From the IMG/VR virus record IMGVR_UViG_3300038701_001546, positions 1 through 33,597 of that record: a stretch of DNA of 33,597 nt. One strand, written 5' to 3'. Positions 20,071 through 26,485 of the stretch are shown piece after piece. The stretch comes from a virus. A program made the translations under genes and the position numbers. Position 1 is the stretch's first letter. Each line of letters starts with the position of its first letter. Below the pieces are notes generated by a model, which was given only the letters and a program-made list of their open reading frames with translations, was not told where the DNA came from and did no database searches.

Positions 20071-20532
20071 GTGGACAACCCGTTCACATACGACGACTGG
20101 AAATCGGCCCCTGCTGGTCACCGAGCGACGGCGAACTTCCACATGCTTGGGTTGACCAACGAGGTCATCGCCGAGAAGTTGGGCGTGACTCCGAAGGCCA
20201 TCGAAGAGGTTCTGGCGTACCCGGTGATTGCTCGCTACATTCTCGACACGCAGATTGAGATTCGTTTGAAGCGCGCGGCGGTAACGAGCATCGACGGCAT
20301 TCAGGCCACGCTCGACCAGTTGGACGGCAAGTTCGACGGCTCGACGAAAATTCCCGAGATTGTCGACGCGCTCAAGAACTACACGAACGCGATGGTGGAG
20401 ACGATACGCCGCATCCCCGGGTGGTGCGATGCAGGTGCGAAGCGAGGCCGTCCACCGAAGTCCACTCCCGGCATCGACGTTATCGACGCAGCGGCCGAGG
20501 CCGACCTGCAGAAGCGCCGGGAGGCAGCATGA
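20071..20532 (+). CDS. Probable terminase small subunit
   Basis: A 153-residue protein with a GTG start after AAGGGG. The N-terminal HTH, RATANFHMLGLTNEVIAEKL then GVTPKAIEEVLAYPVIARYI (about 19-58), is followed by a helical oligomerisation-like region (LKRAAVTSIDGIQATLDQL) and a basic tail (AKRGRPPKS). The layout and location before lysis genes and large terminase suit a TerS that binds the packaging site. The HTH parallels that of the gene at 19016. The GRPPKS motif may be an AT-hook. Confidence 0.6.
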   Translation: MDNPFTYDDWKSAPAGHRATANFHMLGLTNEVIAEKLGVTPKAIEEVLAYPVIARYILDTQIEIRLKRAAVTSIDGIQATLDQLDGKFDGSTKIPEIVDALKNYTNAMVETIRRIPGWCDAGAKRGRPPKSTPGIDVIDAAAEADLQKRREAA

Positions 20533-20921
20533 GTGCTAAACAAGAAACAGTCTGTACCAAATGCGGCTCGCATTCTTGGATCAGCTTCGATGGCGATTTG
20601 CAGCCTCGATGCTTTAACTGCAACCAGCCTTTCATGTCTCAAGGTAAGGAGCCGGGAAGTGCTTCAGACTTACCCTCCGACAGCCTATCGGTCCCCGTGC
20701 CGAGTCCACGCTCCTTTGAGCTTTACCGCAGCAGCGGCGACGTTGCCCCTGTAGTTGTCGGAGCTCATACCGCTGAGATCACTGAGAGCGGCGCTGTTGT
20801 GTTTCGTCGAAAAGACGGGACTGTTGTTGCTGCATTTGCGGACTGGCAGTATTTCGCGCAGGCAGAAGAGCCCCTCTATGTGTTCGACCCATCGAAGCCT
20901 CAAGGGGTTAATTTCCCATGA
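20529..20921 (+). CDS. Zinc-ribbon protein of unknown function
   Basis: A 130-residue protein. The ATG at 20529 overlaps the previous stop. Cys9-x2-Cys12 and Cys28-x2-Cys31 form a zinc ribbon (CTKCGSHSWI, RCFNCNQPF). A Ser/Pro-rich linker leads to a beta-rich C-terminal domain (SGAVVFRRKDGTVVAAFADW) with a final FDPSKP. Function unknown. Confidence 0.6.
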   Translation: MSAKQETVCTKCGSHSWISFDGDLQPRCFNCNQPFMSQGKEPGSASDLPSDSLSVPVPSPRSFELYRSSGDVAPVVVGAHTAEITESGAVVFRRKDGTVVAAFADWQYFAQAEEPLYVFDPSKPQGVNFP

Positions 20922-20977
20922 CCCACCCCGGCATCCAACTCACCAAGAATTTTCACTCGAGCGAGTTCGCTGTATGA
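20918..20977 (+). pseudogene. Stub resembling the start of an M15-type peptidase endolysin
   Basis: A 19-codon ORF, MTHPGIQLTKNFHSSEFAV, overlaps both neighbours by 4 bp. The xLTxNFxxSEFA pattern matches the conserved opening of VanY/M15_3-type phage peptidases (xLSxNFTLSEF). It ends where the lysozyme-like gene begins. It looks like the residue of an M15 endolysin gene replaced by another lysis enzyme, with the original translation start still coupled to the new gene. The stub alone cannot be enzymatic. Confidence 0.5.
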
Positions 20978-21516
20978 GCAAGGTTTTCCTCCAGCACGTC
21001 CAAGATCTTTGCCGCGGGTGCGCCGCTGCGGTATACAACAACACGGCACCGAACAAGCGGTATGCGAGTGATGTGTCCAATTTGCTGTTTATGACCATCG
21101 CGCACGAGAGCGACGGCTTCCGCGCCCGGCGTCAGTACGGATTCAGTTGGGGGTCCGACCGAGGGGCATGGAGCCTCGCCCAAGTCGAACAAGGCAGCGT
21201 ACTAGACTCTATGAAGTTCATGGCTGCTCGTACGAATCTGGCGCAGCGCGCGGTCCAGTGGGCAAGCTGCGACGATCGCGCAACTGCTGATTGGCTGCTT
21301 GATTTGCCTGTCGAGACGGTACTGCGGCTGCTTCCTATGAGTGAGCGGTTGACGGTGTTGTTTTGCCGACTGCACTACCTGCGCGTCCCCGCATTCGTCC
21401 CACACGATTTGTCTGCTCAGGCGGAATACGCCAAGCGGTACTACAACACGATGGCAGGCAAGGCGCGGCCTTCCGATTACCACCGAGCATTTGTTGCAGC
21501 AATAGCTGAACTTTAG
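20974..21516 (+). CDS. Putative lysozyme-like endolysin or transglycosylase
   Basis: A 180-residue protein. The core LLFMTIAHESDGFRARRQYG (about 38-57), with Glu46 in HES as a candidate catalytic acid, followed by GAWSLAQVEQG and later LTVLFCRLHYLRVPAFVPHD then AEYAKRYYNTMAGKA, follows a phage lysozyme-like family in which ES, a Q-x-E segment and the Y-R-x-VP segment recur. It should cut peptidoglycan at lysis or genome entry. It starts in an ATGA overlap with the M15-like stub, inside the lysis cassette with membrane proteins downstream. No signal peptide. Confidence 0.6.
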   Translation: MSKVFLQHVQDLCRGCAAAVYNNTAPNKRYASDVSNLLFMTIAHESDGFRARRQYGFSWGSDRGAWSLAQVEQGSVLDSMKFMAARTNLAQRAVQWASCDDRATADWLLDLPVETVLRLLPMSERLTVLFCRLHYLRVPAFVPHDLSAQAEYAKRYYNTMAGKARPSDYHRAFVAAIAEL

Positions 21517-21527
21517 GAGCAATACTG

Positions 21528-21833
21528 ATGGAAAACGACCCAGAAGATTTTGGATGGGCGCTTAACGCCCTCAAAAATGGCAACAAAGTCCGACGTGCCG
21601 GATGGAATGGGAAGGGCATGTGGATCGTGCTCATGCCTGCGCTGTCCTTGCCGCCGCACAGCAGTCAGGAACCTGGAGCGAAGGTCAATGACCGTACCGC
21701 CAAGCACATAGGCGAAGACACGCCGCTGAACTCACAGCCGTACATCGCTATGTGGACCGCGCAAGGCCAGTGGCAACCCGGCTGGCTCGCCTCGCAGGCT
21801 GACATTCTTGCCGAAGACTGGGAGCTTGCATGA
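21528..21833 (+). CDS. DUF2829-family, Tad2-like anti-Thoeris protein
   Basis: A 101-residue protein whose two conserved halves match DUF2829: DFGWALNALKNGNKVRRAGW and NGKGMWIVLMP at the start (7-37), then QPYIAMWTAQ and GWLASQADILAEDWELA (85-101) at the end. DUF2829 members include Tad2, which soaks up the cyclic ADP-ribose-type signal made by Thoeris ThsB and so prevents ThsA activation and abortive infection. It sits in the late lysis cassette, after the lysozyme-like gene, with the next gene in ATGA overlap. Whether this member binds the ligand is untested; the middle loop is longer and the signal-binding residues were not mapped. Confidence 0.82.
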   Translation: MENDPEDFGWALNALKNGNKVRRAGWNGKGMWIVLMPALSLPPHSSQEPGAKVNDRTAKHIGEDTPLNSQPYIAMWTAQGQWQPGWLASQADILAEDWELA

Positions 21834-22087
21834 TGGCTGCTCGATTTAGGAAGAAGCCGGTAGTCATTGATGCTGTGCAGTTCACAGGTGAAAACCATGC
21901 TGAGATCGTTGAATTCTCGACTGCGAGTATATCGCACTCGGAGCAGGACGGCGGTCTCACAATTGAAACATTAGAGGGGACTCTTACGGTATCTCCGGGC
22001 GACTGGGTGGTCCGCGGAGTGAAAGGCGAGCACTACCCATGCAAGCCTGACATCTTTGAGCAAACCTACGAAGCAATGGACGGATAG
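21830..22087 (+). CDS. Conserved phage protein of unknown function
   Basis: An 85-residue protein of a common phage family: RFRKKPVVIDAVQFTGEN (5-22), GGLTIETLEGTLTVSPGDWV (about 41-60) and VRGVKGEHYPCKPDIFEQTY close to the end. The GDW-V-x-G-x-KGE-YPC-KPDIF ending is its hallmark. It is often found near lysis or anti-defence genes. Two ATGs are adjacent at 21830 and 21833; the first overlaps the Tad2-like stop. Confidence 0.75.
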   Translation: MMAARFRKKPVVIDAVQFTGENHAEIVEFSTASISHSEQDGGLTIETLEGTLTVSPGDWVVRGVKGEHYPCKPDIFEQTYEAMDG

Positions 22088-22097
22088 GAGCCTACCC

Positions 22098-22211
22098 ATG
22101 AACTTTCAATTCCTCGCTGACCTTCTCGTTCAGATCGGTCTTTTCTTGATCGGCCTCGCCGGCGAGAGCGCATTGTCCGACCTCATCTCGTTCATCACCG
22201 GGCTGCTGTAG
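22098..22211 (+). CDS. Very small hydrophobic protein
   Basis: A 37-residue protein with TAGGAG upstream. Almost its whole length is one hydrophobic helix (FLADLLVQIGLFLIGLAG), then a short amphipathic SALSDLISFITGLL. It looks like a pinholin-type or small holin peptide, acting in the inner membrane. It precedes the larger holin-like gene by 4 bases. Confidence 0.55.
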   Translation: MNFQFLADLLVQIGLFLIGLAGESALSDLISFITGLL

Positions 22212-22215
22212 TCCT

Positions 22216-22635
22216 ATGCAGGATTTAGCACTAGAAGTCGCAACCGCGGTCATCCCTGTCGTGGCTACCATCGTCGGCGGGTACTTCGCTCGCCGCGGCT
22301 GGAAGGGGCGCATCATCGGTCGTATCATCACCGATGTCGTCGCTCGTGTGGCTGAGAACGAAGTCTCGCGCATGAAGCAGGCTTCTCTCGTCACCGAAGG
22401 TAAGTACGACTTGGACGAGGCTCAGTCGGAACTCGCTATGGAGAAGGCGAAGGCTCAGGTTATGGAGGACGCTCGTTCGGTCGACGCTGGCGTACCGAAG
22501 GTGCTAAAGCCTTTGGCTCCGAAGATCGAGCGCGCGGTGTTGCCGAAACTCCGAGAGCGTATCGAGGATGAGGTACAGTGCCGCAAGAATCTGGTCCGTA
22601 GTCGCCCGGCGTGGCGCCCTAAGGGCGGGCGATGA
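22216..22635 (+). CDS. Holin_LLH-like membrane protein
   Basis: A 139-residue protein. A single N-terminal membrane segment (ALEVATAVIPVVATIVGGYF, 5-24) is followed by a basic turn (ARRGWKGR), and a long charged helix, then a basic tail. This architecture suits phage LLH-superfamily holins, which permeabilise the membrane for endolysin. Its ribosome site is weak, so it may be translationally coupled to the small peptide upstream. It ends in an ATGA overlap. Confidence 0.6.
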   Translation: MQDLALEVATAVIPVVATIVGGYFARRGWKGRIIGRIITDVVARVAENEVSRMKQASLVTEGKYDLDEAQSELAMEKAKAQVMEDARSVDAGVPKVLKPLAPKIERAVLPKLRERIEDEVQCRKNLVRSRPAWRPKGGR

Positions 22636-22910
22636 CTGAAGAGCAGTCGCACGACAACAAGAAACTGATGCTAGGCATCATCAACCTCGTAACATCCTTG
22701 GTTGCAACCATGGGTGTGGTTCTTGGTGGATGGCTCCTGACAGAGCTTGGCACACTAAGTGTGGCAATTCAGGAGATCGACAAGCGACTGGTGGCCGTGG
22801 AGGCCACGCGCTTTACCTCAGAGCAGGCCATTGATGTTGAACGGCGGCTTAATAGGCTCGAGCGCGATCAAGCAGTCATTAACGAGCGCCTTCCAAGGAT
22901 TCGCGAGTAA
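22632..22910 (+). CDS. Membrane protein with coiled coil, spanin/holin-like
   Basis: A 92-residue protein with a charged N-terminus, a membrane segment (LVTSLVATMGVVLGGWLLTE, about 19-38) and a coiled coil (IQEIDKRLVAVEATRF, VERRLNRLERDQAVINERL). This N-in, C-out layout is that of an inner-membrane spanin (i-spanin) or a second holin. No separate outer-membrane spanin lipoprotein was found in this cassette. It overlaps both neighbours. Confidence 0.55.
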   Translation: MTEEQSHDNKKLMLGIINLVTSLVATMGVVLGGWLLTELGTLSVAIQEIDKRLVAVEATRFTSEQAIDVERRLNRLERDQAVINERLPRIRE

Positions 22911-23806
22911 TGGCTTTGGTCCTCTCACATAAAGAGCGTACCCGGCAGTTTGAACTGATGGCGGAGCAACTGCGCAATCTCGCGCGGAGTTCTCAGACCA
23001 TCGACGAGATAGACGCCGAACTCGTGAACATGGGCACCCCGCTGTCTTCAATAATCACTTCGATTCAGGCGTCCCTGACAGCACTGTCGAACGACATTTC
23101 ATCGGTAACATCTGGCCTCTCTGGTCTCGGGGTCGTCCACAAGGCCGTGGTCTCCATCGGGTTGCCGGTCCAGTACGACGGGGCGACCATCGACGCTATT
23201 GATACCGCCAATGGAAACTTCGGCACTGTCCGTGTCCGAAGCGCGAAGGAGTCGTTGTGCTCTCCCTTCTACGGTCTGCAGGCCGGCGACATTATCGTCA
23301 TATCCGACGCAGAAGATGCGACGAATAACGGCACCTACACGCTTCGGTATACGCCGCAAGAAGTCGGCAGCAGCGTTCTGAGTTCGGACTTCACCTCCCT
23401 GTGGACCGGCGATGGTTCCTCGCACTGGACATTCACCACGACGACCGCAACGCACGCGAGCGGCAACACGACGAATCTCGCCCTCGCCTATGCCGATATG
23501 GTGGGCGAGGTCGACAATATCCCCTACCTGTTGAGTTTCACGTTAAGTGGGCACTCCGGTACCAGCTTCCTTGTTCGGTTTGACTCCAGTGAAAATTACC
23601 TCTTGGTGGGCGCGGACGGAGACTACGAGGTGATTGTTTATTCGGATTCAGGCGGGAGTCTGGAATTCATTCCCAGTGATAATACGGCTGAGGGCGCTTT
23701 CAGTAACGTTTCCATGGTGCCCTTCACGGGACTCGCGCTGACCGAGGCGCTTGCTGTGGACAACGCTCTCGACACATCTCTCGTCATCAGCCTGGAGGAG
23801 CGGTAG
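22910..23806 (+). CDS. Beta-rich virion protein with carbohydrate-binding-like domain
   Basis: A 298-residue protein. The N-terminal 60 residues are a coiled coil (FELMAEQLRNLARSSQTIDEI). Residues about 70-155 form a beta domain (GLPVQYDGATIDAIDTANGN, GLQAGDIIVISDAEDATNNG). Residues about 165-275 resemble a carbohydrate-binding beta-sandwich: HWTFTTTT, YLLSFTLSGHSGTSFLVRF, GDYEVIVYSDSGGSLEFIPS and FSNVSM. This same pattern returns in the genes at 23810 and 32226. It is likely a fibre, spike or head decoration protein. It starts at TAATG overlap with the membrane protein gene. Confidence 0.65.
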   Translation: MALVLSHKERTRQFELMAEQLRNLARSSQTIDEIDAELVNMGTPLSSIITSIQASLTALSNDISSVTSGLSGLGVVHKAVVSIGLPVQYDGATIDAIDTANGNFGTVRVRSAKESLCSPFYGLQAGDIIVISDAEDATNNGTYTLRYTPQEVGSSVLSSDFTSLWTGDGSSHWTFTTTTATHASGNTTNLALAYADMVGEVDNIPYLLSFTLSGHSGTSFLVRFDSSENYLLVGADGDYEVIVYSDSGGSLEFIPSDNTAEGAFSNVSMVPFTGLALTEALAVDNALDTSLVISLEER

Positions 23807-23809
23807 AAC

Positions 23810-24586
23810 ATGGTGAACACAATCAAGACCCCTTTCGAAAATTCGCTTGCTATCGCCGGTGCCTCGCTGACCGACATCGGGGACCCCATCATTCTGGAAC
23901 CCGAGTTCAACGCCGGCCAGAAGTCCTTCGCCACTCGTGTCGCTCTTGAGTTCCAGAACGAAAGCGCGGCCATGGCGGTCGGTGACTTCGCTCTTCTCGG
24001 CAAGGCGCACGCCGATGGTGCTTGGCATATTCTGCTCCAGACGACCGGGTGGGACACCGTAGCCGGCATCCTGCAGGCGAAGGTGGGCACGTTGAAGGCG
24101 CTCGCCGCGGCAAGCGTCGGGCTGGCCGTTGTGGACTTCGGGCCGCTCTACGCGATCAAATTCCAGACCAAGTCAGGCGGCTCGACCATCTTGTCGAACG
24201 GTACCTTCACCAGTAACGCGAACGACTGGACCTTGGGCACGGGTATCGCCTACGACACGAACAACGTCGCGTTTACGGCAGCGACCGATACGGCGAAGCA
24301 GGCGCTGGCGGATATGAGCACCGGATGGACCGACACGCTGACCTACGAGGTCACGTTCACGATCTCCGGCTACTCTGCCGGCTCGCTGACCGTGGGCACG
24401 AATACCGACGCAGACCAGGGTGGCGCTGCAATCGAGGCGGACGGAACGTACACGCGCATCGTCACCGCCGACGCGCACGCCGATGGTCTCGTCTTCACGG
24501 CAACCGGCTTTACCGGCGTTCTGGATACGGTCTCGGCTATCGAGACGATCCCGGCATCGGTTCGTGGGACGCTTTTCACGAGTTAA
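23810..24586 (+). CDS. Virion protein with N-terminal beta domain and carbohydrate-binding-like domain
   Basis: A 258-residue protein three bases after the previous gene. The N-terminal 125 residues (FATRVALEFQNESAAMAVGD, GAWHILLQTTGWDTVAGILQ, LAAASVGLAVVDFGPLYAIKF) are a compact beta/alpha domain with the look of a small capsid or tail decoration protein. Residues about 130-245 are a beta-sandwich (NDWTLGTGIAYDTNN, YEVTFTISGYSAGSLTVGT, ADGTYTRIVTA, FTGVLDTVS). It shares its F-T-L/I-S-G-x-S signature with the upstream protein. A structural or receptor-contact role is likely. Confidence 0.65.
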   Translation: MVNTIKTPFENSLAIAGASLTDIGDPIILEPEFNAGQKSFATRVALEFQNESAAMAVGDFALLGKAHADGAWHILLQTTGWDTVAGILQAKVGTLKALAAASVGLAVVDFGPLYAIKFQTKSGGSTILSNGTFTSNANDWTLGTGIAYDTNNVAFTAATDTAKQALADMSTGWTDTLTYEVTFTISGYSAGSLTVGTNTDADQGGAAIEADGTYTRIVTADAHADGLVFTATGFTGVLDTVSAIETIPASVRGTLFTS

Positions 24587-24609
24587 CAGAAGGGACACAT
24601 AGCTTCGGG

Positions 24610-24702
24610 AGTCTCGACGGAGACTTGGGGTGCCAAAACACCCACTGAAGATACGCGATTTTGGGCGCGTTGGCTGGGTCTTCGGATTCAATCAACGCGC
24701 CC
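24610..24702 (+). terminator. Three successive hairpins, last resembling a terminator
   Basis: AGTCTC-gacg-GAGACT (24610-24625), GGGTG-ccaaaa-CACCC (24628-24643) and GGGCGCGTTG/CAACGCGCCC (24663-24672 with 24693-24702) lie in tandem between the virion protein and the large terminase. The third is a perfect 10-bp stem followed by TTTC, a weak terminator or attenuator. The cluster probably sets the ratio between lysis/fibre genes and packaging genes. Confidence 0.5.
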
Positions 24703-24724
24703 TTTCGCGTTCATGGGAAACGGA

Positions 24725-26485
24725 ATGACGGAAACGGCAGTACAGAGCAAGCGAGTACACGCATGGGACTATGAAGAGTTCCGTGCGAAGTGCTGCCCGC
24801 ATGCTCCTGACACCGTAGACTCCAGCGAGCAGGAAATGTGGGTCCGCATGTGGGAGCCGACGGGCGCTCGTGGCCCGGACGGGCCTGCTACGGGGACGCA
24901 TTACTTCTGCCGCTTCTTCTACCCGGCTACGACCGTTGAGAAGGGGCCTATGACGGACGAGCGCTTGGACTACCTCGCGATGCTCGATGACCAGTCCATC
25001 CCGCTGATCAACGTCGTGGCGCACCGAGGCTTCTCGAAGACGACGCTCGGAATCATCTTCTGCATCCGCCAGATTTCCATGCGACTCAGTAGCTTCCTCC
25101 TCTACACCAGTTCGGAGCAGAAGATCGCCCTCCGTCGCACCGAGGCTATCCGCGCATTCTTTGTCGGCGCGGACTGCCGGCGCGTCTTCGGGGATCTGCG
25201 CCCGGTTCGCAATCAGAAGATCACGGCGTCGTTCAGCGAGGACGCCTTCTACCTTATCGACCCCGACACGCAGCAGCCGGTGTCTTGCATCAGCCCTCGC
25301 GGTAGCGGGCAGACCGTGAATGGCTCCATCGCTGTGCTCGGCACGAATATGGCGCAGCGCGTAGATTTGCTCGTCAACGACGACGGCCAGAACCGCCGAC
25401 ATATCGAGAACCCGACCGTCCGCGAGACTTACGAATCGTGGCTTGAGGCAGAGTATTTCCAGACTGTTGACCCGAGCCACCAGCCTGTGAAGGTCAGGGG
25501 CAAGCTCCGCTGGCCGGACCTTCCCTCAACTCAGAGGGCTCCGTGGCGCGCGGTTCTCGGCGACTCCTGCAAGCACCGCATGGGCGCGAGTATGAAGTTC
25601 CTCAAGCGCAAGGCTTGGGAAAACCGGGTCTACCCCCTGTTCGAACACCTCTCCGATGGCAACGTCAAGCTGCGTCACAAGGTCATGACGCAAGAGCAAC
25701 TCGAAGCGCTCGTCGAGCGGAACAAACACAAGCCCGACTATCTCGCGCGCGAGTACGAGTGCAAGCCCAAGTCACCGCTGAATCAGTGCTACGCCTCTGA
25801 CATGTTCCAGCACGAGGACACCGCGGAAACTCTCAAAAATCGGCGTGGGCTGTTCAGCTTCGGCGTTGTGGACCCGTCCAAGAGCGGCAATACCGACTCC
25901 TGCCCGGTGTCGATCCTTGCGGTCAAGGTGGACGTGCTCAAGGGTAAGATCTACTTCGTCAAGAACGTGGTCGATATCATGTCGCCCGAGGAGTACTACC
26001 AGCGCGTGTTCGATGTCGCTATCGAGACTGGCATCGTCAAGTGGTGGGTCGAGGACTCCGGGCTGAACGATGTTCTACGGAACGGCTTCAAGCAGGCGGC
26101 GAGCATCCGCGGCATCGCTGGTGAGATTGATTTCGATTGGCTCACCAGCCAGCGGCACCCCGGCGTCGAGTACGGCCAAGGCAAGAACGCCATCAAGGTC
26201 GCACGGGCCAAGGCTCCTCTCCCCTTCTACAAGCAGGGCCAGATCGTTCACGACATCAGTTTGGAAGATGGCGTACTCGAAACCGAGTTACTGAACTGGC
26301 CCGACTGCACTGAGTGGGACGCCACCGACACCGCTGGCTACGTGCCTGAGATCCTTGAGAAGGAAGAAATCTACTTCGACTCTCAGGCGGAAGAAATTCC
26401 GACCATCGACATGGACACATCGGCCGAGTACGAAGAGGCCGCGCGATTCTTTGAGCGCTCGAACTGGTTCCGGAGGGTCGCCTGA
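24725..26485 (+). CDS. terL: Terminase large subunit
   Basis: A 586-residue packaging motor and nuclease. The ATPase has the Walker A-like HRGFSKTT (about 100-107) preceded by INVVA, and a Walker B candidate RVDLLVNDDGQ near 212, with DD rather than DE. The nuclease domain starts FGVVDPSKSGNTDS (about 377-390) with a second acidic site in WVEDSGLND (about 438-446). Length and order are normal for TerL. The ATG at 24725 has GGGAA upstream and is preferred over 24713. It overlaps the portal start by one base. Confidence 0.9.
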   Translation: MTETAVQSKRVHAWDYEEFRAKCCPHAPDTVDSSEQEMWVRMWEPTGARGPDGPATGTHYFCRFFYPATTVEKGPMTDERLDYLAMLDDQSIPLINVVAHRGFSKTTLGIIFCIRQISMRLSSFLLYTSSEQKIALRRTEAIRAFFVGADCRRVFGDLRPVRNQKITASFSEDAFYLIDPDTQQPVSCISPRGSGQTVNGSIAVLGTNMAQRVDLLVNDDGQNRRHIENPTVRETYESWLEAEYFQTVDPSHQPVKVRGKLRWPDLPSTQRAPWRAVLGDSCKHRMGASMKFLKRKAWENRVYPLFEHLSDGNVKLRHKVMTQEQLEALVERNKHKPDYLAREYECKPKSPLNQCYASDMFQHEDTAETLKNRRGLFSFGVVDPSKSGNTDSCPVSILAVKVDVLKGKIYFVKNVVDIMSPEEYYQRVFDVAIETGIVKWWVEDSGLNDVLRNGFKQAASIRGIAGEIDFDWLTSQRHPGVEYGQGKNAIKVARAKAPLPFYKQGQIVHDISLEDGVLETELLNWPDCTEWDATDTAGYVPEILEKEEIYFDSQAEEIPTIDMDTSAEYEEAARFFERSNWFRRVA

